Part shown: in pieces, positions 52,656 to 62,411 of the stretch
Layout: each line of letters begins with the position of its first letter
How positions within the stretch are numbered: the first letter of the stretch is position 1
Assembly (NCBI RefSeq): GCF_039540405.1
Contig: NZ_BAABEY010000031.1
Location: 1-64,000, forward strand
DNA: 64,000 nucleotides
Source: Ravibacter arvi
Lineage (GTDB): Bacteria; Bacteroidota; Bacteroidia; Cytophagales; Spirosomataceae
Direction of reading: 5' to 3'
Notes under the pieces: model-generated
The model's database searches: none
What the model saw: the letters and a program-made list of their open reading frames with translations, nothing else
What the model was told of the DNA's origin: nothing
Position numbers and translations under genes: made by a program

Positions 52656-55622
52656 TTATTTTGGAAACGCCGCCATGCCGTAGTGACGCTGCAGCAATTG
52701 CTCGTATTTTTTGGCTTCTTCTGCCTTCCCTTCCTCCTGGTAAGTGGTCATAATCGACTGTAGAATGTACAGGTGGAGGTTACTGTTGCGGGTGCCTGAA
52801 TTCCCGCTTTCTTTGGCGAAAGTGAGGTTTTCGTCGGCCCGCTGCGCCATTTTCTCCGCAATATCCGAAGCGATCTTGTCCTCACCCAGTTCAAGGGCCG
52901 GTGCTATAAAGTTTACCGAGATCTGGTCATATGGGATGCTCTTGTCCGGCATGGTTTCCAATGAACGCTTCAGTGCGGCGCGTGCTTCCTCCTTTTTACC
53001 TTCGGTGAGCAACTGGTTAATCAACCGCAGGAAAGAAATGCGGGCGGAAAGCACGGGGGAGCCCAGGTAGGTATTGTCGTAATACGTATTCGGATTGTTC
53101 AGCTCGCGCCATGCCATATGGTTCATGAGCCTGTCGTACATTACCGTCGAGTTCACGTAGCCGTCGCTCGCACCATCCACCTTAACCGGCAGGAGGCGGT
53201 AAGCGTAGCCTTCGAGCTGCATGTACTCTTTAAGGTTGAGGTAGCTGCTGTTTCCGAGCGTAGAGGAGAAATAAACCGGGCGTTTCCAGTCGTTGTTCGC
53301 TATAATGTCCAGCATAATCAGGTCGGACTTATAGAGGTCTCTGTTGCCGATATTCCAGCTGATGGAATCCCGTAGAAGAGGCAACAGGTCTTCTTTTACA
53401 ATTTTCTGGTTTTTTACGTGCTCTACATCGACCGGCAGGAACAATACGGACGATGGCAGTATGGAGGTCATGTCACCCGAAGTGAGCGGCACCTGGATCG
53501 CGCGGTTTTCCTGTTTGATGAGCGAGATATACTCTTTCAGGTTGATGCCCGCCTTTACACCCGGCACTTCATAGAAAGGAACAACGTCATTCCGTCCGTA
53601 CAGGTAGTTTTTGCGATCAAGTGTGATGGGCAGAGCTTCGGATTCGTAGGTCTTGCGCTTCATTTGATCGATGTACCAATCGGTCCCCAAAAGGCTGAGG
53701 TTACATACCCTGACATCGGTGCGGAAACCTTCCACTTCCTGCACATACCACAACGGGAATGTATCGTTGTCGCCGCCGGTAAAGAGAATGGCGTTGGGAG
53801 CACAGGTATTGAGCATATTTTTTGCAAAATCTACCGAGTGGTAACGGTGCGCGCGGTTGTGGTTGTCCCAACCTTTTGCAACCATGATAGCCGGAACCAG
53901 CAGGCCGACTGCCGTAGCGGCAATGGCGCGGGTAGTTTCGCTGGAAAGCACTTTCTTGATGGCATCGGCCAGGAACATAACGCCCAACCCGATCCACATG
54001 GTGAAAATGTAGAAGGACCCCACGTAAATGTAGTCACGTTCTCTCGGTTCTTCCGGAGGAGAGTTGAGGTAAATAACGAGCGCGACCCCGGTCAGAATAA
54101 AGAGCAGCGCAAGAATGAGCAGATCGCTGCGCTTTCTGAAGTATTGGTACAGAATACCCAGTATTCCGAGGAGGAAAGGCAGCATCATGTAATTGTCGTG
54201 GGCCTTGTTCCGGGCAATCGTAGAGGGATATGCTTTACCGGCATCCCAGGGCAGCAGCGTCCCGGCGCCTTCTTCATCACTTTCCCTACCGACGAAGTTC
54301 CAGAGGAAATAACGCCAGTACATGTGACCGATCTGGTAGGAAAGCATGAAGCTGATGTTGTTGGCCAGGTTCGGGCGTTGTCCTTCGGGAAGGTTCTGCA
54401 TCTGTTGGTACAGTTGCACGTGCCTGGGTTGCGTGCTGTACATCCGCGGTAGTAAAACAGAAGAACCGGAGGGATATTCGTACTCAGGCTTATAATCGTA
54501 AATCTTGTACTTGCCGTTTTCTTTTATGTACATCGGGGCGCCGCGTTTCTGGCTTACCGGCCGGTCAACGTAGGTCGGGCCGAACAACAGCGGCCTGCTG
54601 CCGTATTGCTCGCGTTTGAGGTAAGATACGAAGCTGAGCACGTCGTTCGGGTTATTTTCATTGATAGGAGGGTTGAATTCCGCTCTTACCAATACCAGAA
54701 TGTACGACATGTAGCCCACAAGCACAAAAACCAGGGAAAGCAGCGACACATTCAGGATTTCCTTCGACTTTTTTTCACTGTAACGGATCCCCCAGACCAA
54801 TGCACCCAGGAACAGCACGATGAAAAACGCGATGCCCGATGCATATGGCAGTCCCATTGAGTTCACAAAGAAAAGCTCCATTTGTCCGGCCAATGTGGGA
54901 AGCCCGGGGATAATTGCCGAGTTGATAATTCCGAGTATCAGCAGCCCGATCACAAACGAAACGGCGATTCCCCAGAAAGAACGTTTCTCGTATTTCTTGA
55001 AATAATAGATCAGGGCAAGTGCCGGGATTGTGACCAGGTTCAGCAAGTGGACACCTATTGACAAACCTACCAGGTAGGCAATAAAAAGCAGCCAGCGATT
55101 GGCTGCTGCGCTGTCATCGATCCGCTCCCATTTGAAGGCGGCCCAGATAACAATAGCCGTAAAAAACGAAGAAAGGCCGTAAACTTCAGCTTCCACAGCA
55201 GAAAACCAGAAAGAGTCGGACCAGGTATAGGCAAGCGCGCCGACAACACCGGCACCCAGAACCAGGTAGGTATCGGCCATGGTAAGTGCTTCATCGGTTT
55301 TGTTCAGGATTTTCCGGGCCAGCATGGTAATGGTCCAGAACAGGAACAGGATGGTAAAGGCGCTGCCGGTGACTGACAACAGGTTGACCCAATAGGCTGC
55401 TTTTTCTAGGTCACCGAAAGAGAACATGGAGAAAAGTCGTCCGAGGAGCAGGAAAAACGGGGCTCCCGGCGGGTGCGGAACCTGCAATTTGAATGCGCAG
55501 GCTATGAATTCGCCACAATCCCAAAAACTGGCGGTTCTTTCAACGGTTAACAGGTAGGTGACCAACGCAATCCCGAAGATTACCCAGCCCGTGAGATTGT
55601 TGTAACGACTAAATCGGTTCAT
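52656..55622 (-). CDS. DUF2723 membrane protein (GT-C type glycosyltransferase)
   Basis: 988 residues from ATG 55622 (MNRFSRYNNLTGW), preceded by a good promoter. N-terminal DUF2723 domain: ASFWDCGEFIACAFKLQVPH, PPGAPFFLLLGRLF, a form of the GT-C acidic loop. About 11-13 membrane spans to residue ~600, then a soluble part with LFTGGDNDTFPLWYVQEVEG and helical repeats at the end. Related to protein O-mannosyltransferases; in Bacteroidota implicated in protein or lipid glycosylation at the cell envelope. Exact donor and acceptor unknown. Confidence 0.88.
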   Translation of the reverse strand: MNRFSRYNNLTGWVIFGIALVTYLLTVERTASFWDCGEFIACAFKLQVPHPPGAPFFLLLGRLFSMFSFGDLEKAAYWVNLLSVTGSAFTILFLFWTITMLARKILNKTDEALTMADTYLVLGAGVVGALAYTWSDSFWFSAVEAEVYGLSSFFTAIVIWAAFKWERIDDSAAANRWLLFIAYLVGLSIGVHLLNLVTIPALALIYYFKKYEKRSFWGIAVSFVIGLLILGIINSAIIPGLPTLAGQMELFFVNSMGLPYASGIAFFIVLFLGALVWGIRYSEKKSKEILNVSLLSLVFVLVGYMSYILVLVRAEFNPPINENNPNDVLSFVSYLKREQYGSRPLLFGPTYVDRPVSQKRGAPMYIKENGKYKIYDYKPEYEYPSGSSVLLPRMYSTQPRHVQLYQQMQNLPEGQRPNLANNISFMLSYQIGHMYWRYFLWNFVGRESDEEGAGTLLPWDAGKAYPSTIARNKAHDNYMMLPFLLGILGILYQYFRKRSDLLILALLFILTGVALVIYLNSPPEEPRERDYIYVGSFYIFTMWIGLGVMFLADAIKKVLSSETTRAIAATAVGLLVPAIMVAKGWDNHNRAHRYHSVDFAKNMLNTCAPNAILFTGGDNDTFPLWYVQEVEGFRTDVRVCNLSLLGTDWYIDQMKRKTYESEALPITLDRKNYLYGRNDVVPFYEVPGVKAGINLKEYISLIKQENRAIQVPLTSGDMTSILPSSVLFLPVDVEHVKNQKIVKEDLLPLLRDSISWNIGNRDLYKSDLIMLDIIANNDWKRPVYFSSTLGNSSYLNLKEYMQLEGYAYRLLPVKVDGASDGYVNSTVMYDRLMNHMAWRELNNPNTYYDNTYLGSPVLSARISFLRLINQLLTEGKKEEARAALKRSLETMPDKSIPYDQISVNFIAPALELGEDKIASDIAEKMAQRADENLTFAKESGNSGTRNSNLHLYILQSIMTTYQEEGKAEEAKKYEQLLQRHYGMAAFPK

Positions 55623-55676
55623 GAAAAACGGTTGACTGTTATGATTTTTTGTGGTACTGTCATTCAGAAGCACAGC

Positions 55677-55705
55677 CAAAATTAGTAAAATAAGGACAAA
55701 GGCAA
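55677..55705 (-). promoter_or_regulatory. Promoter of the DUF2723 gene
   Basis: Minus strand TTG (55705-55703), 18-bp spacer, TAATTTTG (55684-55677). Leader about 48 nt. Confidence 0.55.
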
Positions 55706-56082
55706 GGTTCGCATGCTCTTAATTAATGTTAAACCCTGTTTTGTGAGGTTCCGGCACCGGGGAAAGCGAAATTTGCCGAATCTTTCCTGATACCATTGCC
55801 TGTAACGGTGTTTTCTATGGGGCTTGCTGCCGTTAGCCAAATTTCAAGTATGAAAAAGTCCCGGAGCGTTTATTATTGTGCCGTATAACCCATCCATCGG
55901 GAAAATAGAAATTGGATTTATCCCTTAGGAAATAGTTGTGTTTTGGCATGCAACTTTCGGCTGAAACAATTTAATATAATTAAACTAACTATGTTTTGTA
56001 ATGACCCAAGAATTCAATCGAAAATTTGTTTAATCCCTCTTTTGGCATTTATTTCGTGGGTCAGTTTCGGTTTTTGCGAACT
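55706..56082. other. Gene-free region upstream of gdhA
   Basis: No open frame of note. AT-rich from about 55900, with several TTTTG/TATG stretches (e.g. TATGTTTTG near 55990) but no clean -33/-7 pair. It probably holds the gdhA promoter and a long leader. Confidence 0.4.
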
Positions 56083-56102
56083 GAAATACTGATCAGTATT
56101 TC
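56083..56102. promoter_or_regulatory. Perfect 20-bp palindrome before gdhA
   Basis: GAAATACTGA followed by its exact complement TCAGTATTTC, ending 31 bp before the TTG start of gdhA. Size and position fit a dimeric regulator site, such as for a TetR-family protein; a TetR gene ends just after gdhA. Confidence 0.6.
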
Positions 56103-56133
56103 CAATATCTTGTTATTCTTAATCTAGCGTCCC

Positions 56134-57471
56134 TTGAATTCTGTAGAAGCATTTATGAGTCGGGTTGAACTGGACAACCCGGGAGAATTAGAGTTTCACC
56201 AAGCGGTAAGAGAAGTTGCCGAGACCATCATACCTTTTACGGAGACTAATCCGCGATACAGGAACGCCAACCTGCTTCAGCGTCTTGTAGAGCCGGAGCG
56301 TATTGTGATTTTCCGTGTGCCCTGGGTTGACGATAAGGGAGAAATCCAGGTGAACCGCGGGTACAGGGTGCAGATGAGCAGCGCGATCGGGCCCTACAAA
56401 GGGGGGTTGCGTTTCCATCCTTCGGTGAACCTGGGAACGTTGAAATTTCTTGCATTCGAACAGGTATTCAAAAACAGCCTGACGCAGCTTCCGATGGGAG
56501 GGGGTAAGGGCGGATCGAACTTTGACCCGAAAGGCAAAAGCGATGGAGAAGTCATGCGGTTCTGTCAGAGCTTCATGACCGAGCTGTCGCGCCATATCAG
56601 TCACGATGCCGACGTCCCGGCCGGAGACATTGGGGTGGGGGCAAGGGAGATCGGTTACATGTTCGGTCAGTATAAAAGACTCAAAAACGAATATACCGGT
56701 GTATTGACCGGCAAGGGTTTTGAATGGGGCGGAAGCCTGATTCGTCCTGAGGCGACCGGTTATGGCGTAGTGTACTTCGTAGACAGAATGCTGGCTGAAA
56801 GGCACGATACCATGAAAGGCAAGCGGGTAGTTATTTCCGGATCCGGGAACGTTGCCCAATATACTGTCGAGAAGTGCATTGAGCTGGGAGCGAAGGTGTT
56901 GACCGTGTCGGATTCTTCCGGTTATATCTATGACGCAAACGGGATTGATGCAGAGCGCCTGGCTTATATCCTGGAGTTGAAAAACGTAAAACGGGAGCGT
57001 ATAAAAGTTTACGCGGAGCGTTTCGGTTGCGAGTATGTAGAAGGTAAAAAGCCTTGGGAAGTTCCTTGTGACATTGCCTTTGCCAATGCTACCCAGAATG
57101 AGCTGGATGCAGAAGATGCCCGGAATTTGGTTAAAAATGGTTGTTTCTGTGTGGCAGAGGGAGCTAATATGCCTACTACTCCGGAAGCGATTGAGGTATT
57201 CAAAGCGCACGATGTTTTATTTGCCCCCGGGAAAGCTTCAAATGCCGGCGGTGTAGCGGTATCCGGTCTGGAAATGTCACAGAATTCATTGCGTTTGTCG
57301 TGGACGCGCGAGGAGGTGGATCAGCGCCTTTACAAGATCATGGAGAACATCCATACCATCTGTAAGCGTTATGGCCACGGTCCTGACGGCCGGCTTGACT
57401 ATGTAAAAGGAGCTAATATCGGCGGCTTTGTCCGGGTGGCGGAAGCCATGCTGGCGCAGGGAGTTGTATAA
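56134..57471 (+). CDS. gdhA: Glutamate dehydrogenase, hexameric
   Basis: 445 residues with a TTG start at 56134 (NSVEAFMSRVELDNPGELEF); an ATG at 56155 would cut a conserved part. Catalytic Lys in LPMGGGKGGSNFDPKGK, QVFKNSL and the DVPAGDIGVGAREIGYMFG block; Rossmann motif SGSGNVAQYTVEKCIELGA. It forms glutamate from 2-oxoglutarate and ammonia, likely with NADPH given the length. Convergent with the TetR gene: the two stops are one base apart. Confidence 0.95.
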   Translation: MNSVEAFMSRVELDNPGELEFHQAVREVAETIIPFTETNPRYRNANLLQRLVEPERIVIFRVPWVDDKGEIQVNRGYRVQMSSAIGPYKGGLRFHPSVNLGTLKFLAFEQVFKNSLTQLPMGGGKGGSNFDPKGKSDGEVMRFCQSFMTELSRHISHDADVPAGDIGVGAREIGYMFGQYKRLKNEYTGVLTGKGFEWGGSLIRPEATGYGVVYFVDRMLAERHDTMKGKRVVISGSGNVAQYTVEKCIELGAKVLTVSDSSGYIYDANGIDAERLAYILELKNVKRERIKVYAERFGCEYVEGKKPWEVPCDIAFANATQNELDAEDARNLVKNGCFCVAEGANMPTTPEAIEVFKAHDVLFAPGKASNAGGVAVSGLEMSQNSLRLSWTREEVDQRLYKIMENIHTICKRYGHGPDGRLDYVKGANIGGFVRVAEAMLAQGVV

Positions 57472-57472
57472 T

Positions 57473-58066
57473 CTATAAAACGCTGCGCAGGTATCTGCGC
57501 ACGTTCTCCATATAGAGATTTTCATTGTAACCGTTGCTCTCTTTGAGGGCAACGGTCATTTTTATTATAATAAATCCGAAAGTAACAACCCACCATTCCT
57601 GGTACGTTTTGTTGACTGACTCGGCAAACCTGGGCTTGAAGGCCGCGATCATTTCCCAGACCACGTTGTTTTCGTGGCTCATTTCGGCTGCATACACTTC
57701 TTTTGAGGCACTGTAGGCCCCTCCAAGGTTAAACATTACCTCGAACACTTCCGGCCGGTTCCGGGCAAATTCCCAGGTAAGCAATGCTACTTCTGTCAAT
57801 TGTTTTTCCGGGCTGCGATACAGTGCCTTGATGTCGCGGAAGCCGGCATTCAACTGTGCGAATCCGTCGCGTCTTATCGCTTCCAGGAGCGATTCCTTGT
57901 TCTCGAAATGTTCGTAAAGAATAGGGGCGCTGTATTCGATCGCGTCCGCGATTTTCCGCACGGAAACCGCGGGCCAGCCTTCCTTTTTAGCGATGGCGCA
58001 TGCTGTTTCTACAATCTGGCTGCGCAATTGCATCCGGTGCCTTTCTCTGCGCGCTGACGTTCCCAT
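57473..58066 (-). CDS. TetR/AcrR-family transcriptional regulator
   Basis: 197 residues. N-terminal HTH: RSQIVETACAIAKKEGWPAV, VSVRKIADAIEYSAPILYEH, FENKESLLEAI. The ligand domain is of the WHG-like type, with EFARNRPEVFEVMFNLGG. A candidate binding site is the 20-bp palindrome before gdhA, which ends within the same gene pair (inference). Confidence 0.9.
   Translation of the reverse strand: MGTSARRERHRMQLRSQIVETACAIAKKEGWPAVSVRKIADAIEYSAPILYEHFENKESLLEAIRRDGFAQLNAGFRDIKALYRSPEKQLTEVALLTWEFARNRPEVFEVMFNLGGAYSASKEVYAAEMSHENNVVWEMIAAFKPRFAESVNKTYQEWWVVTFGFIIIKMTVALKESNGYNENLYMENVRRYLRSVL
57484..57501 (-). terminator. Weak hairpin at the 3' end of the TetR gene
   Basis: TGCGCAG, loop 4, CTGCGCA; on the minus strand followed by GCGTTTTATAG. 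It lies within the last codons of the TetR gene, so it could help end transcription, but the U-run is poor. Confidence 0.35.
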
Positions 58067-58116
58067 TCCTAAAAACGAGGTTAACGGCGAAATCGACAGG
58101 TCCCGGCCGCTTTTTT

Positions 58117-60228
58117 TTATCGCGAGGTGAATGCCGGCCTCAGTTCCTGTCGCTCAACCAGTTTGTAATTGGCTTCCTGGGCCCTGATTTTTTGCTCTGT
58201 ACTACCTGCTACTACCGGAACATTGTTCTGGTAAACGTCAAGCCTGACCGCCTTCTGGTTGTCGTTGATGTAATTTCCTATTACCTGCTTCAGCTGTTTT
58301 TTGAAAGCTGCCCCGGTAACAGGGAAAGCAACGTCGATCCTGCGGTGAAAATTACGATGTGTCCAGTCGCCCGACGAAAGGAATATGTCTTCCAGGCCGT
58401 CGTTAAGGAAGTAGAAAATCCTGGAGTTTTCGTGGTAACGATCCACAATTCTTAACGCTGTTATGTTTTCGCTGATAGTGGGGAGATCCGGGATGAGACA
58501 GAGACAGTTGTTGACAACCAGGGTCACGGAAACGCCCACGCGTGCGGCGTGATAGAGCTTATCGATAATCTGCTTGTCCTGTAGCTGGTTGATTTTGATG
58601 ACGATGACAGCTTTTTTCCCCATTTTGCTGTGCTGGATTTCCCGGTCAATCATTTCGATAAGCCGCCTGTACATATTGAACTGGCTGACATGGAGCGTAT
58701 TGAAGGGGAGATACTTGTATTTTTTTGCTTCCTGCCCGGTGGCGAGGTAGGCAAACAATAGTTCCAGTTCGTTGCAAATCTCAGTTTGAGAGGTCAGTAG
58801 CACGTGATCTACCGATTCGTTGGCAGTCAGCCGGTAAAACCCGCCTGTACCGAGGTAAGCATACCGCTCCCAGCCTTTTTTTACCTTCCTTTTAATCAGT
58901 GCGATTTTGGCATGAACCTTCAGACCAGGCGTGCTGAACACCACCTTGATCCCGGCATCCTTCATTTTTTTCGCCCAAACGGGGCTTTCAAGGTCACTGA
59001 GTTTGGGATTGAGCTCGACGAACGCCAGTACTTTTTTGCCGTTTCGCGCCGCGCTGATCAGCGAGTTTACCAAAAATGACTGGCCGCTGATCTTGTATAG
59101 TGAGACGTGAATTTCCTTTACGAACGGATCAATAGCAGCGTCGTTGAAAAATTTTACGATCGGCCAGTGCGAGTGGTAGGGGAGGTGCAGCAACTGGTCT
59201 CCGCCCTGCAAAGCTTCGAAAATATTGGTGGTGGGCTCAACCAGTGAGAATTGCTTTTGGAGCGGGTATTCCAGCCGTTTTCCGAGTGCCGGAAAAGTCG
59301 TGAAGGAACTGTAATGCAGGTAATCGCCGGGGGCAATCCAGCCGTCCATAGGAATGTCAAACCTTTCCGACAGAAAGTGCTTCATCTGGTCGGGCATTCC
59401 TTTTTCGCAGTATACAATTTGCGGTACCACGAAATTTTGTTTTTCCAATTGCCTGGCCACGCGTGAGGCATACAGAGGGATCAGTTCGTCGTCCAGTTCC
59501 GGGGCCGAAGGCCTTTCGAAACGCAGGCAAAAGCTTTCGTACACCTTGAAGCCCGCGAATACCAGGTCCAGGTTGCAGCGGATAACGTCTTCCAGAAAGG
59601 CAATGTGTTTTCCCGCGCCCTGCTCGGGAAGTTCAACAAACCTGGTGGTATGCTCAAGCGGAATGTTTACGGAAGCAAACATAAACTCGTCGGAGTCCGT
59701 ACCGGTGTTTTCCATCGCATTCTCTTTCTTGAGCCTGACGATCAGTTGAAACAGGGACGGGTCCGAAAAAAAGCTTTTGAAAGGTTTCCTGCCGGTCAGG
59801 AAGAGAGGCTGGATGTACCTGAATACTTCCTTTAAAAAATAACTTCTTAAAAAGTCCTGCTGGATTGCGGGTAGGGGCTGCTGAAAATACAGGTGAACTC
59901 CGTTTTCTCTCAGTGCCGGGAGAATTTCCTGTTTGAGGACGTAATTGAATTCGTCACATTGATTGGCTAACGTCTCTCTGATATGTTCCAGCAGTGTTTC
60001 CGGGAACAGGTTCAGTTTCTCGAGTGTGTCTTTGCTGGCCAGCGACATGGCACTGAGCAGAGGAATTTTTTCGTTGACGAAATCGTCTTTTTCCTTGGCA
60101 AACCGCCCCAATGACCGGAGCCTTTCAGCCAGCGGGACGTTCTCGTCCCTGGCTTCCAGCAACAGCCGATGGGTGTAGGACAACCAGCTTAAGCTATTGT
60201 CAAAATAAGGATGCGATACGTCTAACAT
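58117..60228 (-). CDS. PPK1-like polyphosphate kinase, divergent
   Basis: 703 residues. The C-terminal half matches PPK1: SLYKISGQSFLVNSLISAAR, FVELNPKLSDLESPVWAKKM, GLKVHAKIALIKRK (the phosphorylated His) and FLSSGDWTHRNFHRRIDVAF. The N-terminus lacks the usual NLDEFF block. In the second-His segment the protein reads YHENSRIFYF where PPK1 normally has LEHSR; Asn stands in the His place. It may be a paralogue with changed activity. 5 bp downstream of pyrE on the same strand. Confidence 0.8.
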   Translation of the reverse strand: MLDVSHPYFDNSLSWLSYTHRLLLEARDENVPLAERLRSLGRFAKEKDDFVNEKIPLLSAMSLASKDTLEKLNLFPETLLEHIRETLANQCDEFNYVLKQEILPALRENGVHLYFQQPLPAIQQDFLRSYFLKEVFRYIQPLFLTGRKPFKSFFSDPSLFQLIVRLKKENAMENTGTDSDEFMFASVNIPLEHTTRFVELPEQGAGKHIAFLEDVIRCNLDLVFAGFKVYESFCLRFERPSAPELDDELIPLYASRVARQLEKQNFVVPQIVYCEKGMPDQMKHFLSERFDIPMDGWIAPGDYLHYSSFTTFPALGKRLEYPLQKQFSLVEPTTNIFEALQGGDQLLHLPYHSHWPIVKFFNDAAIDPFVKEIHVSLYKISGQSFLVNSLISAARNGKKVLAFVELNPKLSDLESPVWAKKMKDAGIKVVFSTPGLKVHAKIALIKRKVKKGWERYAYLGTGGFYRLTANESVDHVLLTSQTEICNELELLFAYLATGQEAKKYKYLPFNTLHVSQFNMYRRLIEMIDREIQHSKMGKKAVIVIKINQLQDKQIIDKLYHAARVGVSVTLVVNNCLCLIPDLPTISENITALRIVDRYHENSRIFYFLNDGLEDIFLSSGDWTHRNFHRRIDVAFPVTGAAFKKQLKQVIGNYINDNQKAVRLDVYQNNVPVVAGSTEQKIRAQEANYKLVERQELRPAFTSR

Positions 60229-60232
60229 GTCG

Positions 60233-60871
60233 TTATTGGCCCCAGGTTTCCGGCGACAACCGCCACTGGTTCAGTAATTCAACCTGTTTTTTGGAGATGT
60301 AGCTTTTTTCAAGCGCAGTTTCAATCAGCGTCTGGTAGTGACTAAGCACTTCAAGCGGCACGTTGGCGGCGTCAAAGGCGGATGCCGCAACTTCAAAACC
60401 GTAAGTAAAAATAGCGATTGCGCCTACAACATTGGCGCCGCTGTCGGTCAGTGCTTTTACCGCTTTCAGCGAGCTGCCGCCTGTTGAGATGAGGTCTTCG
60501 AGCACTACCACATTTTTGCCTACGGGAACCGGACCTTCTATCTGGTTGCCCATGCCGTGCTTTTTAGGCTCGGGGCGCACGTAACCGAAGGGAAGGCCGA
60601 GAAGGTCCGCCACCAAAGCTCCCTGGGCGATACCGGCGGTTGCAACACCGGCTATGACTTCCACGTTCGGGAAACTCGCTTTTATCCGCTCCGCTAAAGC
60701 CGCTTTAATCAGCGTGCGGACAGCCGGGAAAGCAAGCGCTACGCGGTTATCACAATAAATAGGAGACTGCCATCCGGAGCTCCAGCGGAAGGGCTGGTCA
60801 GGGCTTAGCTTGATTGCCTCTATTTCAAGTAGTTTCTCTGCTATTTTTTGTGAAATAAGCCTGGTGTCCAA
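60233..60871 (-). CDS. pyrE: Orotate phosphoribosyltransferase
   Basis: 212 residues. PRPP-binding loop VVVLEDLISTGGSSLKAVKA; FRWSSGWQSPIYCDNRVAL and GVATAGIAQGALVADLLGLP are family blocks. It joins orotate to PRPP in UMP synthesis. The PPK1-like gene starts 5 bp after its stop, so they are probably one transcript. 197 bp upstream (60872-61068) hold no supported gene. Confidence 0.96.
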   Translation of the reverse strand: MDTRLISQKIAEKLLEIEAIKLSPDQPFRWSSGWQSPIYCDNRVALAFPAVRTLIKAALAERIKASFPNVEVIAGVATAGIAQGALVADLLGLPFGYVRPEPKKHGMGNQIEGPVPVGKNVVVLEDLISTGGSSLKAVKALTDSGANVVGAIAIFTYGFEVAASAFDAANVPLEVLSHYQTLIETALEKSYISKKQVELLNQWRLSPETWGQ

Positions 60872-61068
60872 TTTTGTACAGGGTTAGTACGTGGTTTGAT
60901 TTCAACTCCGCTATCGCCGGTTCAGGTGCGTATAAACCGGCGCAGCCGTAGCCTCCAAAATCAAAAATAGGACTTTTAATCTTCCAATCCTGACGGAAAT
61001 CCAAGAAAATATTATTGCCGGAATGAAGGTCGTCCGTAGCGGGTTTAAAACCAATAAGTTGGGTGTAC

Positions 61069-62367
61069 TTAGTAGTCGCTGTCGCCGGAAGCGCCGGTCG
61101 AGACCAGTATTTTGTCGATCCTGCTTCTGTCCATATCCACTACTTCGAGCAGGAAGCCTTTCCACTCTATTTTCTCCCCGGTTTCCGGAATGTCTTCCAG
61201 GACGTGAAGAATAAAACCGCCGAGCGTGTTGAAACCTACCAGCTCTTTTTTTTCGGTTTCGCTGAGTGCAATATCGAAATGGGTCAGGAAGTCGTCGAAA
61301 GGAAGCTGTCCGTCGATCAGGTAACTGCCGTCGGTTCGCTCAATGATTTCGCTTTCTTCTTCTTCCGATATGTCGCCCAGCAGTTCGTAGACAATGTCAT
61401 AAATGGTCGCTACGCCGATTACGCTTCCGTATTCATCAACGATAATACCGAAGTGAACTTTGTTCTCCTTGAATTTTTCCAGGGCCTGATAGGCACGGTT
61501 GCTTTCGGGCAGGTAAACAGGTTCCCTGACAAAATGTTTCAGAACTTCCGAATTTTTCTGGTCCAGCTGCTGATCAATCAGGTCTTTCGTATAAATCAGG
61601 CCGATGACGTTGTCCAGGGAGTCTTTGCAAAGCGGGTAGACCGAATATTTGGTATCCATGATGGTCCTCCTGGTTTCTTCAAACGGCACGCTTACATCCA
61701 GCCAGACTACCTCTTGCCTGGGGGTCATCAGAGAAGCAATTTTCCGGTCGCCCAGGTGAAAAACGTTATGGACAATTTCTTTTTCAATTTCTTCGAACAC
61801 GCCGCCGGAAGTCCCTTCAACGATCAGGCTTTTTACTTCTTCCTCGGTAACGGTATTGCCGGATGGCTTTAACCCGATCAGGTTGACAATCAAGTCACTC
61901 GACCAACTCAGCAGGACAATAAAAGGCTTGGTCAGCCTGGAGAGGAAGGCCATTGGCCCGGCTACCATTTTTGATATGCCTTCGGCGTTGGACATTCCGA
62001 TTCTTTTGGGGACCAGCTCACCCAATATCAGCGAAAAGAAGGTAATTCCAAGTAAAACCAGGGCGGTTGACAAGGTAACGGCGTAGGGCTTCAGCCGCTC
62101 GAACTGTTCCAGGAAGGACTGGAGCATGGTTGTCATTTTATCGCCCGAGTACATACCGGTCAGAAGGCCGATGAGGGTAATGCCTATCTGGACCGTCGAC
62201 AAAAAGGTGTTGGGGGAATTGGCGAGATCCAGCGCCTGTCTTGCACTGCTGCTTCCCGCTTTGGCCTGTGATTCAAGCCGTGATTTTCTTGCGGAAACAA
62301 GTGCGATTTCAGACATAGAAAAAATGCCATTCAAAAGCACCAGGAGCAAAATGATAAGGAATTCCAA
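61069..62367 (-). CDS. CNNM/HlyC-CorC family transporter-like protein
   Basis: 432 residues with a TTG start at 62367. DUF21 domain with four membrane segments (about 1-190; ALVSARKSRLESQAKAGSSS near the start), two CBS domains (LMTPRQEVVWLDVSVPFEET, DLIDQQLDQKN...), and a CorC/HlyC C-terminal domain (LGGFILHVLEDIPETGEKIE). Called hemolysin family by tradition; family members regulate or carry Mg/Co or other divalent ions. The heptad array (RGAAATC)x8 lies 45 bp upstream. Confidence 0.9.
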   Translation of the reverse strand: MEFLIILLLVLLNGIFSMSEIALVSARKSRLESQAKAGSSSARQALDLANSPNTFLSTVQIGITLIGLLTGMYSGDKMTTMLQSFLEQFERLKPYAVTLSTALVLLGITFFSLILGELVPKRIGMSNAEGISKMVAGPMAFLSRLTKPFIVLLSWSSDLIVNLIGLKPSGNTVTEEEVKSLIVEGTSGGVFEEIEKEIVHNVFHLGDRKIASLMTPRQEVVWLDVSVPFEETRRTIMDTKYSVYPLCKDSLDNVIGLIYTKDLIDQQLDQKNSEVLKHFVREPVYLPESNRAYQALEKFKENKVHFGIIVDEYGSVIGVATIYDIVYELLGDISEEEESEIIERTDGSYLIDGQLPFDDFLTHFDIALSETEKKELVGFNTLGGFILHVLEDIPETGEKIEWKGFLLEVVDMDRSRIDKILVSTGASGDSDY

Positions 62368-62411
62368 GAAATCCGAATATTATTGATGAGATAGCTAGCA
62401 GGCGGGGGGAT

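Noticed and set aside
60911..61165. 84-aa minus frame next to pyrE
   Set aside because: Overlaps the 3' end of the CNNM gene in another frame; basic, Arg-rich, non-protein-like composition.
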